A DNA stretch of 64,000 nucleotides from contig NZ_JAHBRX010000001.1 in the NCBI RefSeq assembly GCF_018398335.1, forward strand, positions 1,116,001-1,180,000, given 5' to 3'. The stretch is from Chelatococcus sp. HY11. Lineage in GTDB: Bacteria > Pseudomonadota > Alphaproteobacteria > Rhizobiales > Beijerinckiaceae. Shown here in pieces: positions 16,763 to 27,545 of this stretch (positions are counted from its first letter, which is position 1; each line of letters opens with the position of its first letter). A program made the translations under genes and the position numbers. Below the pieces are notes generated by a model that worked only from the letters and a program-made list of their open reading frames with translations, did no database searches and was not told the DNA's origin.

Positions 16763-17938
16763 TCAAACTGGCAGTCGGCGCACGCGCAACTCATCGGTGA
16801 TGACTTCGGCAGCCCTGTCGCTCGGTCGAGACGCGCCGATGCTCATGGCTGCTTCCACGCGATCGAACGCAGCGAGCTGGGCCGCGCGTTCCGGAGACGC
16901 CGACATCAGAGGCAGAAGCGCCCCCGCGAGGTTATCGACAGTGCAGTTCCATTGCAGGAATTCGGGCACGGCGGGCTCATCGAGAATGATATTGGGCAGG
17001 CTTGCGTGCTCGACGATGATGAAATGGCGCACTTGCACCTCAAGCCGCGAGACCTTGTAGGCTACAACTGTCGGGATACGTGCCAGGGCGAGTTCGAGCG
17101 TGACTGTTCCGGATGCGGCAAGTGCGGCAGTCGCGGAGCGGAACGCCGCATATTTGGCTTCCTCGCCACTGACGACCGTGGGTCTGATAGGCCAGGACGC
17201 GAGCCCCTGCTCGATCAGCGGCGCGACATGAGGCACCGCCGGCAGCACCCACTGCACATGGCCGCTGAGCCTCGCCGAAACGGCAGCCACCGTTTCGCCC
17301 AGGACGGGCATCAGGCGCGTAACCTCGGAGCGTCGGCTGCCCGGCAGAACGAGCACGGTCGGCGGCCGATCATTATAGGGCGGCTCGCTCCGCTCACCAG
17401 GCCCCGGACGCAGCGCGTCGAGACGCTCGATCAAGGGATGGCCGACGTAGGTGCAGGGCGGACCGCCGAGGCGGGCATGCGCGGCCGGCTCGAAAGGCAG
17501 CAGCGCCAGTACATGATCGACATAGGAGCGCATCTTGCGCGCCCTCCCGGGCCGCCACGCCCAGACGGTGGGACTGACATAATCCACCACCGGCAGATCG
17601 GGCAGGGCCGCCTTGACTCGCCGCGCGACACGGTGCGTGAAATCCGGGCTGTCAATGATGACGACCATATCAGGCCGTTGAGCGATAATGGCGTCCGCGG
17701 TCGTCTTGATGCGGTTGATCAAGGTCGGCAGCCGGGCAATGACCGCGGCGAAGCCCATGACCGCTATATCCGACATGGGGAAGAGGCTCTTCAGTCCCTC
17801 AGCCTCCATGGCCCGCCCACCGACACCTGTGAACGTGACGCCATCGGGCGCAAGACGCCGGCTGAGCGCCTGCATCAGCCTGGCCCCCAGCTGATCTCCG
17901 GATTCCTCTCCAGCGACCACGAATATCCGCGCGGGCAT
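16763..17938 (-). CDS. lpxB: Lipid-A-disaccharide synthase
   Basis: A 391-residue peripheral membrane glycosyltransferase (family GT19) that joins UDP-2,3-diacylglucosamine and lipid X to form the lipid A disaccharide. Marks are VVAGEESGDQLGARLM at the N-terminus, GIGGRAM-like FTGVGGRAMEAEGL, DFTHRVARR, YVSPTVWAWRPGRARK, YVGHPLIE and VLPGSRRSEV. ATG at 17938 is the natural start. It is the last gene of the lpx run on this strand, 134 bp after lpxI, and ends at the bidirectional terminator. Confidence 0.96.
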   Translation of the reverse strand: MPARIFVVAGEESGDQLGARLMQALSRRLAPDGVTFTGVGGRAMEAEGLKSLFPMSDIAVMGFAAVIARLPTLINRIKTTADAIIAQRPDMVVIIDSPDFTHRVARRVKAALPDLPVVDYVSPTVWAWRPGRARKMRSYVDHVLALLPFEPAAHARLGGPPCTYVGHPLIERLDALRPGPGERSEPPYNDRPPTVLVLPGSRRSEVTRLMPVLGETVAAVSARLSGHVQWVLPAVPHVAPLIEQGLASWPIRPTVVSGEEAKYAAFRSATAALAASGTVTLELALARIPTVVAYKVSRLEVQVRHFIIVEHASLPNIILDEPAVPEFLQWNCTVDNLAGALLPLMSASPERAAQLAAFDRVEAAMSIGASRPSDRAAEVITDELRVRRLPV

Positions 17939-18072
17939 GCCTTCTCCTCGATCGTCGCACGCGTGCTTTTGCCGCCGACCACCGCCCTTGCGCGGCGGAT
18001 GCTCACTTGGAATCGAGCGCGCCGGTCTATCTATTTGAACGGGCGCCGGATTTGTCCGAAATCCGCATCCGC

Positions 18073-18993
18073 TTATCGGCTCGATACTCTAGGCGGCTCC
18101 GTGCGGGAATCGACCCCGAGCAGGAACAGTCCGCGCCGATCCGCTTCCTGGACCGTGCGTTCAATCTCGACGATCAACGTCGTTTTCGCCCCAACCGCAA
18201 TGCCTTGAAGGCCGGCTGCAGCCGCTCTTACCACGGTACGCGGACCGATGGTGGGAAGATCGACGCGAAGATCCTGGTCGCGCTTCGCTGTCTTCACCAA
18301 TACCCCGCCATGGGTGGCGCGCAAGCGGGCTCCTCTGCGCAGCTTTTGCACACGCCGCAGCATGGCATCGGTGCCCTCAGGGCCTTCGATGGCGGCGACC
18401 CAATGCGCACAGATGACCGAGGCTTGGCCGACGTCGAAGGGAGAGAGGGAATCGAGCACGGCGAGGCCACGCGCAATGCTGGACCAGCTGTCGGAATCCG
18501 GCGCGACAGCGCCGAGTTGGCCTTGCGGAGCGAGCAGCTCCGGCGCGAGCTGATCAATGCCCGCAACTGCAAAGCCCTCTTCCTCGATGAGGCGCACGAC
18601 GCCGCCCAAGAGACCATCGTCGCCAGACCCGAGGATGGCAGCAATTTCCTCACGATTGCGATAGGCGGACAGCGCACCCATGAAAGCAATCGGCTTCGGC
18701 CGCGTGACGGTGCCGATCAGGACAACTTCCGCCGGCTTCCAGGCCTTGAGTGCCGCAAGCGTCCGCTTGTAGTCGATGAGGTCAACAATCAGGTCGGCGC
18801 GCCGGGCAAGTGCCCGCTCCGCGAAGCCACGAAAAGCCAAGATCCTGACCGCCCTGCCCCGGCGTTCGAGGGCAGCCGCTAGCAAATCCGGTAACGCACC
18901 ACCCCCGGCGAGAAGAACCACCGGTGCTCCGGCATCGTCGGCCTTGAGATCGGTCGGCGCCGGAGTTTCGCTCACGCCTCTCGCGGCGTGCAT
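18073..18993 (-). CDS. lpxI: UDP-2,3-diacylglucosamine diphosphatase LpxI
   Basis: A protein of about 300 residues of the DUF1009 family. LpxI hydrolyses UDP-2,3-diacylglucosamine to lipid X, the step done by LpxH in gammaproteobacteria. Marks are VVLLAGGGALPDLLA, then the middle GDDGLLGGVVRLIEEEGF and the C-terminal RVDLPTIGPRTV with GIAVGAKTTLIVE. Two starts are possible: ATG at 18993 or GTG at 18975; the latter overlaps the lpxA stop as GTGA, a common coupling arrangement, and gives VSETPAP. Position between lpxA and lpxB is the standard alphaproteobacterial one. Confidence 0.93.
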   Translation of the reverse strand: MHAARGVSETPAPTDLKADDAGAPVVLLAGGGALPDLLAAALERRGRAVRILAFRGFAERALARRADLIVDLIDYKRTLAALKAWKPAEVVLIGTVTRPKPIAFMGALSAYRNREEIAAILGSGDDGLLGGVVRLIEEEGFAVAGIDQLAPELLAPQGQLGAVAPDSDSWSSIARGLAVLDSLSPFDVGQASVICAHWVAAIEGPEGTDAMLRRVQKLRRGARLRATHGGVLVKTAKRDQDLRVDLPTIGPRTVVRAAAAGLQGIAVGAKTTLIVEIERTVQEADRRGLFLLGVDSRTEPPRVSSR

Positions 18994-19763
18994 ATAGCCC
19001 GCTTCCCGCCGACGCGGATGAAGTCCAGCACCTCCTGGACGACCGCGAGCTTGTCGAACTCCGCGGCGACATCCTCGACACGCTCCATCAGCGTGCCCTC
19101 CGCCGCGAAGAGAAGACGATAGGCGCGCCGGAGGCTATGAATATCCTCCCGCGAGAAGCCGCGACGCTGCAGTCCTACAATATTGAGGCCTGCGAGGTGA
19201 GCACGGTTGCCGAGCGCCATCCCATAAGGGATCACGTCATTCTCCACGCCGGACAGGCCGCCGACGAAGGCATGGGAGCCAACACGGGCAAACTGGATGA
19301 TCGCCGCGCCACCGCCGACGATCACATAATCCCCGAGCGTCACATGCCCGGCGAGCATCACGTTGTTGGAGAGAACGACATGATCACCGACATGGCAGTC
19401 ATGGCCGATATGAGAATTGGCGAGCAGCGCACAGTGGTTGCCGACGACGGTCTCGAGCCCGCCGCCCTCCGTGCCCGGATTGATGGTGACGCCCTCGCGG
19501 ATCAGGCAGTCGCTGCCGATGGTCAGGCTCGACGCCTCGCCGCGAAATTTCAGATCCTGCGGCTGGTGGCCGATGGACGCGAACGGGAAGATGCGGGTTC
19601 TGGGACCAATCGTCGTGCGTCCGGCAACAACCGCATGGCTGACAAGCTCGCAGCCATCGCCAAGCACGGCCTCTGGACCCACCATGCAGAACGGACCAAT
19701 CCGCACGCCCTCGCCAAGAGACGCGCCGCTCTCCACAATGGCGGTTGGATGAATATCGCCCAT
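18972..19763 (-). CDS. lpxA: UDP-N-acetylglucosamine O-acyltransferase
   Basis: A 263-residue left-handed beta-helix acyltransferase that adds the 3-O-acyl chain in the first step of lipid A synthesis. Hexapeptide repeats (such as IGPFCMV, IGPRTRI, LGDYVIV) fill the first 190 residues; GHDCHVGDHVVLSNNV holds the catalytic His, and a helical C-terminal domain follows. The frame is open to a TTG at 19775, but ATG at 19763, four bases after the fabZ stop, gives MGDIHPTAIV as in the family. Its stop overlaps the possible GTG start of lpxI. Confidence 0.96.
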   Translation of the reverse strand: MGDIHPTAIVESGASLGEGVRIGPFCMVGPEAVLGDGCELVSHAVVAGRTTIGPRTRIFPFASIGHQPQDLKFRGEASSLTIGSDCLIREGVTINPGTEGGGLETVVGNHCALLANSHIGHDCHVGDHVVLSNNVMLAGHVTLGDYVIVGGGAAIIQFARVGSHAFVGGLSGVENDVIPYGMALGNRAHLAGLNIVGLQRRGFSREDIHSLRRAYRLLFAAEGTLMERVEDVAAEFDKLAVVQEVLDFIRVGGKRAICTPREA

Positions 19764-19767
19764 CACG

Positions 19768-20232
19768 TCACTCAACGACCAGCATGGCGCTGACTTCCGC
19801 CTCGCAGACGAGGACGCCGTCGACCTTCGCCTCGCCGCGGAACCACCACATGTTGCGGCGATTGTTGATTTTCTTCATGTGATACTCAACCGTGTCGCCC
19901 GGGCCGACAGGCCTACGGAACTTGGCCTTGTCGATGGTCATGAAGTAGACTTCCTTCGGCCGCGACTTCTGGGCAAGCTTGGACGCCACGCACAGGGCGC
20001 CGGCGGTCTGAGCCATTCCTTCGATCATGAAGACGCCGGGAAACATTGGCCGCGTGGGAAAATGCCCCGCGAACTGCGGCTCGTTATACGTGACGTTCTT
20101 GATGCCGATGCATGACTCATCACCCTTCATCTCGATGATCTTATCAACGAGAAGAAAGGGATAGCGATGCGGCAGATAGCTCAGAATCTGCAGGATATCC
20201 GCGGTTTCGAGCTTGTCCGGCCCATCGTTCAT
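19768..20232 (-). CDS. fabZ: 3-hydroxyacyl-ACP dehydratase FabZ
   Basis: A 154-residue hot-dog fold dehydratase that removes water from 3-hydroxyacyl-ACP in fatty acid elongation. It competes with LpxA for hydroxymyristoyl-ACP, which explains its place between lpxA and lpxD. Marks are [16 protein letters not shown], the catalytic His in [13 protein letters not shown] and the catalytic Glu in MIEGMAQ, and the C-terminal [13 protein letters not shown] at 20232 begins [13 protein letters not shown]. It lies 30 bp after lpxD and just before lpxA. Confidence 0.97.
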   Translation of the reverse strand: MNDGPDKLETADILQILSYLPHRYPFLLVDKIIEMKGDESCIGIKNVTYNEPQFAGHFPTRPMFPGVFMIEGMAQTAGALCVASKLAQKSRPKEVYFMTIDKAKFRRPVGPGDTVEYHMKKINNRRNMWWFRGEAKVDGVLVCEAEVSAMLVVE

Positions 20233-20262
20233 GAAAATCTTCTCCTCATCGGCGCCGGCAAT

Positions 20263-21327
20263 TCAGACGCCATCGCCACCCCTGTCGCGCGGATCGCGAT
20301 TGGACGCAAGCTTTTCGACGGACTTGATCTCCCGGAACCAGTCCCTCAACGGCTTGGCAGGAGTACCGCCCCAGCGAGATCCCGGCGGGACATCGCTTGC
20401 CACGTTGCTGGAGGCCGCGATCTGGGCGCCTGTGCCGATCGTGACATGGCCTATGACGCCAACTTGCCCCCCGAGCGCCACGAAGTCCTCGATCGTCGTG
20501 CTGCCGGAAATGCCGACCTGCGAGACGATGACGCAATGACGTCCGATAACCACGTTGTGGCCTATCTGGACGAGGTTGTCGATCTTGGTCCCCTCACCGA
20601 TCACCGTGTCACGGCTGGCGCCACGGTCGATGGTGGTATTGGCGCCGATCTCGACATCATCCTGGATGATGACGCGCCCGATCTGGGGCACCTTCAGATG
20701 TCCCCTCGCCCCCATGGCGAAGCCGAACCCATCCTGCCCGATACGCACACCGCCGTGCAGGATCACCCGGTTGCCAATGAGCGCGTTGAGCACAGAGACG
20801 TTGGCGCCAATGCTCACATCGCGCCCGATCCGGCATTGCGGGCCGATCACGGCGTTGGCGCCGATGACACTGCCACTGCCGATCTCGACGTCCGGCCCGA
20901 TAACCGCGCCCGGATCGACGATCACTCCCGGCTCCAGATGCGCGCCGGGATGCACGAAAGCCCCCGGTGAGATCCCCACCGCTGCGAAGGTCGACTGGGG
21001 ACGCACGGCCGAGGGATAGAGGTTGGCCATCACCTGCGCGAAAACACGATAGGGATCCGGCGTCACGAGGGCGACGGTCGTCGCGGGAACCTTCGCGGCA
21101 AAACGCTTCGAGACGAAGCACGCAGCCGCATGGGTGGCCGTCAGCGCGTCGACATAGCGTGGATTGTCCATATAGGCGACGTCAGTCGGACCGGCCCATT
21201 CAAGCGACGCAGCGCCTGATATCCGCAAATCCGTTTCTATGCCTTCCGGCAGCGTGACGCCGACAGATGCAGCGAGTTCAGCCAAGGTCGGCTGCGCGAT
21301 ACGCGGAAAGAACACCGGATCTGTCAT
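20263..21327 (-). CDS. lpxD: UDP-3-O-acylglucosamine N-acyltransferase
   Basis: A 354-residue enzyme that adds the amide-linked acyl chain in lipid A synthesis. The N-terminal uridine-binding domain (about 1-110) is followed by a left-handed beta-helix of hexapeptide repeats ([20 protein letters not shown]). The catalytic His lies in [15 protein letters not shown], and the C-terminal helix ends in [14 protein letters not shown] at 21327 fits the family. Two small hairpins lie between it and bamA. No skp/ompH gene is present between bamA and lpxD, unlike in enterobacteria. Confidence 0.96.
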   Translation of the reverse strand: MTDPVFFPRIAQPTLAELAASVGVTLPEGIETDLRISGAASLEWAGPTDVAYMDNPRYVDALTATHAAACFVSKRFAAKVPATTVALVTPDPYRVFAQVMANLYPSAVRPQSTFAAVGISPGAFVHPGAHLEPGVIVDPGAVIGPDVEIGSGSVIGANAVIGPQCRIGRDVSIGANVSVLNALIGNRVILHGGVRIGQDGFGFAMGARGHLKVPQIGRVIIQDDVEIGANTTIDRGASRDTVIGEGTKIDNLVQIGHNVVIGRHCVIVSQVGISGSTTIEDFVALGGQVGVIGHVTIGTGAQIAASSNVASDVPPGSRWGGTPAKPLRDWFREIKSVEKLASNRDPRDRGGDGV

Positions 21328-21333
21328 GAAACA

Positions 21334-21378
21334 GCGATATCTCGAATCGCGAAGGCGGCCTCATTTCTGAAGCCGCCT
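21334..21378 (-). promoter_or_regulatory. Two adjacent hairpins between bamA and lpxD
   Basis: AGGCGGC (21353-21359) pairs with GCCGCCT (21372-21378), and GCGAT (21334-21338) with ATCGC (21346-21350). Neither has a T-tail on the minus strand, so attenuation or mRNA processing is more likely than termination. Confidence 0.4.
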
Positions 21379-21396
21379 GTCGCCCTGTCCACAGGT

Positions 21397-23850
21397 TTAG
21401 AAGCTCGTGCCGCCGGAGAAGCGGAACTGCTGGGTCTGGTCGCCAGTCGCCTTCGACAGCACCCAGGCATAGTCGAAGCGCAGCGGGCCGAGTGGCGACT
21501 GCCACAGCAAGCTGGCGCCGACCGACGAGCGGATCGTCTTCTTGTCGAGCACGTTCACGCAAGTCGGCTGCGCTGTGTAGCTCGTGTAGGGCGTGCCTGG
21601 CGCGGGGCAATATTCCGGAACGCCATAGGGAGCGAAGTTGGTCGCGCCATCATAGCCGAACAGGGTACCCGCATCCGCGAAGACGGCGCCGCGCAGGCCG
21701 AGATCACGCGGCAAGCCCCAGATCGGGAACTGCACTTCGAGCGACCCACCGAAATAGGTCGTGCCGCCCAGCGCGTTGGCCGACGAGTCACCATTCATGT
21801 CACGCGGGCCGATACCGGAGGGCGCAAAACCACGAACCAGCGACGGGCCGAGGAAGAAGTTGTCGACGATGCGCAGGTCCTTGTCGCCAAACGCACGGAC
21901 GTGACCACCCTGCACGCGGACCAAGCCGACGACGTCGTCGAACAGCTCGCGATAGTAACGCGCTTCCGCGGTGGCACGGATGAACTTGGAGTCGCCACCG
22001 AGACCCGCGACGTCAGGTTTGAACTCGACGTAGAGACCCGAGTGCGGGTTCCGGATATTGTCGAGCGTGTTGTAGGTGAAAGTCGCGCCAACCAGCGAGG
22101 TGATCGTCTTGCCGGCAGCTTCCTTGATCGCGACCGACGCCTCACCGTTGTAGATACAATCCGGATAAGGGCCGGTGAAGCCGTAGATCGGATACCAGCA
22201 GTCGTTGAACGGATCATCGTAGCTGTTCGGAACCTTGAGGTTCGACTGATACAGCGAGTAACGGAGCGTAACGGTCGTATCCTCGGTGATCGGCAGACCC
22301 AAACGAAGCTGACCGCCCGTCACGCGATTGGTGTAGCGCGAGTAGTTGGTGTTGTCCGTATATTTCGAGAACAGGTCGAAGCCGGCGGCCATACGCTGGC
22401 CGAGGAAGTAAGGCTCGGTGAACGAGAAGTCGACACCTTGCGCGCGTTGGCCCCAGGAGCCCGCGAGACGGACATACTGGCCGCGACCCAGGAAGTTCGA
22501 TTCCGATACCGCGACTTCACCGATCAGACCGTCCGAGGTCGAGTAGCCACCCGACACGGAGAACTGGCCGGTCGCCTGATCCTCGACATCCACATTCACG
22601 ATGACACGGTCAGGGCTTGAGCCCGGCTCGTTGGTGATGCGGACCGACTTGAAGTAGCCGAGATTGTTGAGACGGCGCAGAGCGCGATCAATCAACACCT
22701 TGTTGAAGGCGTCACCCTCGCCGATATCGAACTCGCGGCGCACAACGTAGTCGCGGGTACGCGAGTTGCCGCGGATATTGATCCGCTCGATATAAACGCG
22801 CGGGCCTTCCTCGACGACATAGTCGATGCCGATGGTATGCGAGTCGGGATCACGCACGCCCGCAGGACGGACCTGCGTAAAGGCATAGCCGCGACGGCCG
22901 AGCTCGGTCGTCAGCCGGTCGAGGGACTTTTCAACCGCCTCGGCGTTGTAGGTATCGCCCGCCGAAGTGGTGACGATGCCCTGCAGCTGCTCGGAGGACA
23001 CGTCCGGAATCTGGGATTCGACACGAACGCCGCTGACCTTGTAGGGCTGGCCCTCTTCCACGGTGATGGTGACGATATAGCCACCCTTCGCCTCATCGAA
23101 CTGGACGTCGGTCGAGACAATGCGGAAGTCGGCATAGCCGTTTTTGAGGTAGTAACGGCGGATCAGCTCCTCGTCCGAGGCGATCCTGTCGGGATCATAA
23201 ACGTCGGAGGTCTTGAGAAACGACAGGAAGTTCATCTCCGTCGTCGTCATCAGGTTCCGCAGTCGCGATCCCGAATAGGCGTTATTGCCGACGAAGTTGA
23301 TTTCCTTGACGCCCGTCTTGTCACCCTCGTCGATCGTGAAGACGACGTCAATGCGGCCATTGGGAAGATCGACCGTCCGCGCGGTGACCGAGGCAAGGCC
23401 GCGGCCGGACTGCTTGTAGATCTCGCGGATCCGGGCGATGTCAGCATCGACGGTCGCCTGGCTATAGGGCTGGCGCGCCTTCGTCTGCACCTCGGAGCCG
23501 AGGATATCCTTGTTGAGCTTCCTGTTGCCCTCGAACGCGACCCGATTGATGAGGTCGTTTTCGGAAACGGTCACGACGACGTCACTACCGCGACGCGAGA
23601 CGCTCACGTTGGTGAACATCCCGGTCGCCATCAACTCGCGACGGATTTCAGCCGGCGAATTGGACGGGCTCGTGATGTAAGACCGAACTGTGTCAGCCTC
23701 GACCCTGCGATTGCCCTGAACGACAATCGCTTGAGCCAAAGCGCCTCCGGCAAAGACTGCCGTCAACGGAAGTGCCACCAGTCCAGAACGAAGCCCTTTT
23801 ACCAAGTGCCGGCCTCTTTTGGTCGTCAGCGTCATCAGATGCCGCCTCAT
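21397..23850 (-). CDS. bamA: Outer membrane protein assembly factor BamA
   Basis: An 817-residue Omp85 protein, the core of the machine that folds beta-barrel proteins into the outer membrane. The frame is open to 23985, but ATG at 23850 gives a proper signal peptide (basic RRHLMTLTTKRGRH, hydrophobic SGLVALPLTAVFAGGALA, cleavage after AQA or nearby). Five POTRA domains follow (first IVVQGNRRVEADTVRSYI), then the barrel with FLGRGQYVRL, the VRGF motif (SLVRGFAPSGIG) and the final aromatic residue in FRFSGGTSF. It sits between rseP and lpxD, as in other alphaproteobacteria, and is probably co-transcribed. Confidence 0.97.
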   Translation of the reverse strand: MRRHLMTLTTKRGRHLVKGLRSGLVALPLTAVFAGGALAQAIVVQGNRRVEADTVRSYITSPSNSPAEIRRELMATGMFTNVSVSRRGSDVVVTVSENDLINRVAFEGNRKLNKDILGSEVQTKARQPYSQATVDADIARIREIYKQSGRGLASVTARTVDLPNGRIDVVFTIDEGDKTGVKEINFVGNNAYSGSRLRNLMTTTEMNFLSFLKTSDVYDPDRIASDEELIRRYYLKNGYADFRIVSTDVQFDEAKGGYIVTITVEEGQPYKVSGVRVESQIPDVSSEQLQGIVTTSAGDTYNAEAVEKSLDRLTTELGRRGYAFTQVRPAGVRDPDSHTIGIDYVVEEGPRVYIERINIRGNSRTRDYVVRREFDIGEGDAFNKVLIDRALRRLNNLGYFKSVRITNEPGSSPDRVIVNVDVEDQATGQFSVSGGYSTSDGLIGEVAVSESNFLGRGQYVRLAGSWGQRAQGVDFSFTEPYFLGQRMAAGFDLFSKYTDNTNYSRYTNRVTGGQLRLGLPITEDTTVTLRYSLYQSNLKVPNSYDDPFNDCWYPIYGFTGPYPDCIYNGEASVAIKEAAGKTITSLVGATFTYNTLDNIRNPHSGLYVEFKPDVAGLGGDSKFIRATAEARYYRELFDDVVGLVRVQGGHVRAFGDKDLRIVDNFFLGPSLVRGFAPSGIGPRDMNGDSSANALGGTTYFGGSLEVQFPIWGLPRDLGLRGAVFADAGTLFGYDGATNFAPYGVPEYCPAPGTPYTSYTAQPTCVNVLDKKTIRSSVGASLLWQSPLGPLRFDYAWVLSKATGDQTQQFRFSGGTSF

Positions 23851-23968
23851 TGTTCTTTTCTCTGCCGGAAAACCGGCCATATCAATCCCATAGGCGAATA
23901 ACGCTTCTACAGAGTTTACTCGTCCATGCAAACGTACAAACACCGTTAACAAACTTTTCCCCGGGGAC

Positions 23969-23986
23969 CGTGACCTCAGGGTCACG
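23969..23986. repeat. Hairpin over the rseP stop codon
   Basis: CGTGACC (23969-23975) pairs with GGTCACG (23980-23986) around TCAG; GGGG and CCCC outside can lengthen the stem. No T-tail follows on the minus strand. Confidence 0.5.
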
Positions 23987-25148
23987 TGCCCCTTTGACTG
24001 AGCGCGAGCCCAAGATGCGTAAGGTCATTCCACGTTACAAACAACATTAGCATGACAACGATGGCGAGACCGATCCTGAAACCTATCTCCTGCGCCGCCT
24101 CGCTCAAGGGCCGGCCGCGCAAGGCCTCGATGGCGTAGAAAAGTAAATGGCCACCATCCAGCATCGGGATGGGGACAAGATTGATGAGGCCGATCGAGAC
24201 GGAAAGAATCGCGGCGAGATTGATGAGCGAGAAGATCCCGCCCATCGACGCGACCTTGCCGGAGACTTCCGCGATGCGGATAGGTCCCGACAGCTGATCA
24301 GTCGACTCGCGACCCGTGACGAGCTTGGCGACATAGTCATAGGTACGCGTGACGATGAACCAGGTCTCGCTGACACCGACGCCGACAGCCTCAATCAGGC
24401 CAAAGCGCTGGACGTGCCAGTTGGCAGGATCGTTCGACGCGGCCTGCAGCCCCAGCATGCCAAGACGCTGCTTGCCAAACGGCGTGGTGATCTCCCGGAG
24501 ATCCGGGGTCGCCGTCAACCGTGTCTGACTGCCCGCCCGATCAACGAGGAAAGTGAGCTCCTCCTCCGCGCGGCCGCTGACAATCCGTTGCATGTCGTTG
24601 AACGACGTGATGGGCCGCCCATCAATGGAGAGAACGATGTCGCCGGCCTGAAAACCTGCGCGGGCGGCCGCGCTGTTCTCCTGAACAGCGGCCACCTTCG
24701 GCACAAGGACCTGACGACCGTTGAAATAGGCCGCGCCGCCGAAAATGGCGATCGCCAACAGGAAATTGGCGATCGGGCCAGCCGCGACGATGGCCGCCCT
24801 GCGGCCCACGGACTTATGGAAAAAACTGACCCGCCGCTCTTCCGGCGTCAGATTGTCGAGAACGTCCCTATCCGGCATGCTGGCCGCATTGGCGTCGCCC
24901 GCGAATTTCACATAGCCGCCCAAGGGAATGGCGGACAATTTCCAGCGCGTTCCGCGCCTGTCGGTCCAGCCGATCAGTTCCTTGCCAAAACCGATCGAGA
25001 AAGCCTGCACGCCGACACCGCACCAGCGCCCGACCAGGAAATGTCCCAGCTCATGGATGAACACCACGATAGTGAGAACGAACAGGAACGGCACGACATA
25101 GCCCACCAAAGATGTGGCCGTCGCGCCCATGGCGCCTAGAAATTCCAT
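23982..25148 (-). CDS. rseP: Site-2 zinc metalloprotease RseP
   Basis: A 388-residue inner-membrane protease that cuts anti-sigma factors and other membrane proteins within the membrane. The first segment carries the zinc motif HELGH (FIHELGHFLVGRWCG), the PDZ domain is at about residues 130-225 (ENSAAARAGFQAGDIVLSIDG), and the second conserved motif is in NLVPIPMLDGGH. Residues around LSAIPLGGYVKFAGD form the membrane-reentrant loop typical of S2P. ATG at 25148 begins MEFLGAMG. In most Hyphomicrobiales dxr lies just upstream; here a 371-bp gap stands in its place. Confidence 0.96.
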   Translation of the reverse strand: MEFLGAMGATATSLVGYVVPFLFVLTIVVFIHELGHFLVGRWCGVGVQAFSIGFGKELIGWTDRRGTRWKLSAIPLGGYVKFAGDANAASMPDRDVLDNLTPEERRVSFFHKSVGRRAAIVAAGPIANFLLAIAIFGGAAYFNGRQVLVPKVAAVQENSAAARAGFQAGDIVLSIDGRPITSFNDMQRIVSGRAEEELTFLVDRAGSQTRLTATPDLREITTPFGKQRLGMLGLQAASNDPANWHVQRFGLIEAVGVGVSETWFIVTRTYDYVAKLVTGRESTDQLSGPIRIAEVSGKVASMGGIFSLINLAAILSVSIGLINLVPIPMLDGGHLLFYAIEALRGRPLSEAAQEIGFRIGLAIVVMLMLFVTWNDLTHLGLALSQRGT

Positions 25149-25519
25149 GAAGCAAGGTCTCTGATCATCAGGATGTCCACCAATGCGACATAGCCGCCAT
25201 CCATAGTCTTGTCGGGCTCGCAGTCAAGCGCTAACGCCATCTACATCATAAAAACATCTGTAATATCAGTCTGTTCATGAATATTACTTATATTTGAACT
25301 TAGCGCGTTTGGACAGCGCCAAGCGTTTTGAACCGGCATCCCCGCACAGACATGCGGGGGCAAACATGGCAAGATCGAGACAGACTTCGTATTCAGCCGG
25401 CCGCACCTGAACGATCACGGCGTCCAATGAGATAGCACATAGCCGCTGGTCCTGTCCCGCCAACATAACCGCGCAATAATTGCATGCACGAGATTTACAC
25501 ACGCTTTACGCGCGCGGCC
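25149..25519. other. 371-bp gap where dxr is usually found
   Basis: No gene is supported. An AT-rich stretch near 25240-25300 may hold the rseP promoter. A perfect 7-bp hairpin CCCCGCA-CAGACA-TGCGGGG is at 25340-25359. I see no remnant of dxr. Confidence 0.6.
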
Positions 25520-26373
25520 TCAGCTCCAGAATGAGCGGACCACCAGGCTGCAGCCCAAAAAAACAGATACCGCCCAGAACGAGTCAAGGCGATCCATGAG
25601 ACCGCCGTGGCCTGGAATGATGTGGCCGGAATCCTTGACGCCCAGATAGCGCTTCAAGATTGATTCACCGAGATCTCCCGCCTGGGAAAGAATGGCGGCG
25701 ACGGCCGAGAGGGCTATCATGATCGCGGCGGGCATAGGCGCGGGTCCGCCGGTTAGGGGCGTCGTGAGCACCATCCAACCGATGATCGTGCCCGCGGCAA
25801 CACCTCCGATAAAGCCGGACCAGGTTTTCTTGGGGCTCACTCTGGGCCAGAGCTTGGGACCGCCGATCAGCCTGCCGCAGGCATAGGCAAGGATATCGGT
25901 GCCCCAGACCACACCGAACATCCAAAACAGCGTCAACAAGCCGAAGGACGTATCCCTTGCGGCGACGGGCACAAGAGCGATAACGGCGGCATAGGCGAGC
26001 CCGCTTGCCCGCAGACCTCGCTTCGCATCATGTCGATCCATGGCAATGAGAGCGGCGATCGCGCCGGCGACAATCAGGAGCGCGGGTCCAATTCCGTACC
26101 AATGCAGCACGGGCGCCGATGCGGCTATCAATATGCCGAATACCGTACGCGATGTCCGTCTGGTCTCCGCGCTTTCCTCGGTGAGGGCGAGCCATTCGTA
26201 GGCCACCCCTCCGCCGGCGATTGCCCAGATGAGCACAAAGGGTAACCCGCCCCAGAGGGTCGCCGCGAGCACCACTGAAGCAAGAACGAATCCGGATGCG
26301 ATCCTGAGCGTCAGCTCGGATGTGGCTCTCGCCGGATGTCCTCGTTCGAAGGGCGCGGTTCCGTTGCTTTTTG

Positions 26374-26377
<4 letters not shown>
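25520..26377 (-). CDS. cdsA: Phosphatidate cytidylyltransferase
   Basis: A 285-residue integral membrane enzyme that makes CDP-diacylglycerol from phosphatidate and CTP, the branch point of phospholipid synthesis. ATG at 26377 overlaps the uppS stop as ATGA, which fixes the start; the frame is open further up but within uppS. The C-terminal signature is [20 protein letters not shown] followed by [12 protein letters not shown]. About seven hydrophobic segments precede it. Translational coupling to uppS is likely. Confidence 0.95.
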
Positions 26378-27153
<776 letters not shown>

Positions 27154-27545
27154 GCCATCCTCCGACGCTGCGCGGAGGGCGCACCGCATGGATTCGCCTG
27201 AAATCCCTTGTACATGCTCACGCCCACCGTCCGGCACTCCCCCTGTCGCCGCCGCACGCCACGCGTGCATCCGAAATTCGTATCATTCCGGAGTGAGCTT
27301 CAAAACCCATTTTGGCGCGCCTCCTGGCGCGAGCCGATGGCTGATCCGAACACAGCTCGATCATGAGGCCGATGATAAAAACTTCATAGACCTCATACCA
27401 GTCGGTGGAGAAACTAGACCCGAGTTCCCACTATATGGAAGCGGGCCTTCTCCAGGCACGGCTAGAATGGCGGCAAGGCACGGTTCGACAAGCGCGCCCA
27501 GAGAATCGCTGCTTAGATGACCGATCAGACCTGTTAGATGACCGA
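27154..27545. other. 392-bp gap frr-uppS
   Basis: No gene is supported. The end nearest frr holds the first copy of a 21-bp perfect tandem repeat; the rest shows nothing recognisable. Confidence 0.55.

Noticed and set aside
16586-18208. 540-codon open frame on the plus strand across lpxB
   Set aside because: Antisense shadow; lpxB is well supported on the minus strand.
25284-25502. 72-codon cysteine-containing frame on the minus strand in the cdsA-rseP gap
   Set aside because: No ribosome binding site of note, unusual composition and no family; more likely non-coding.
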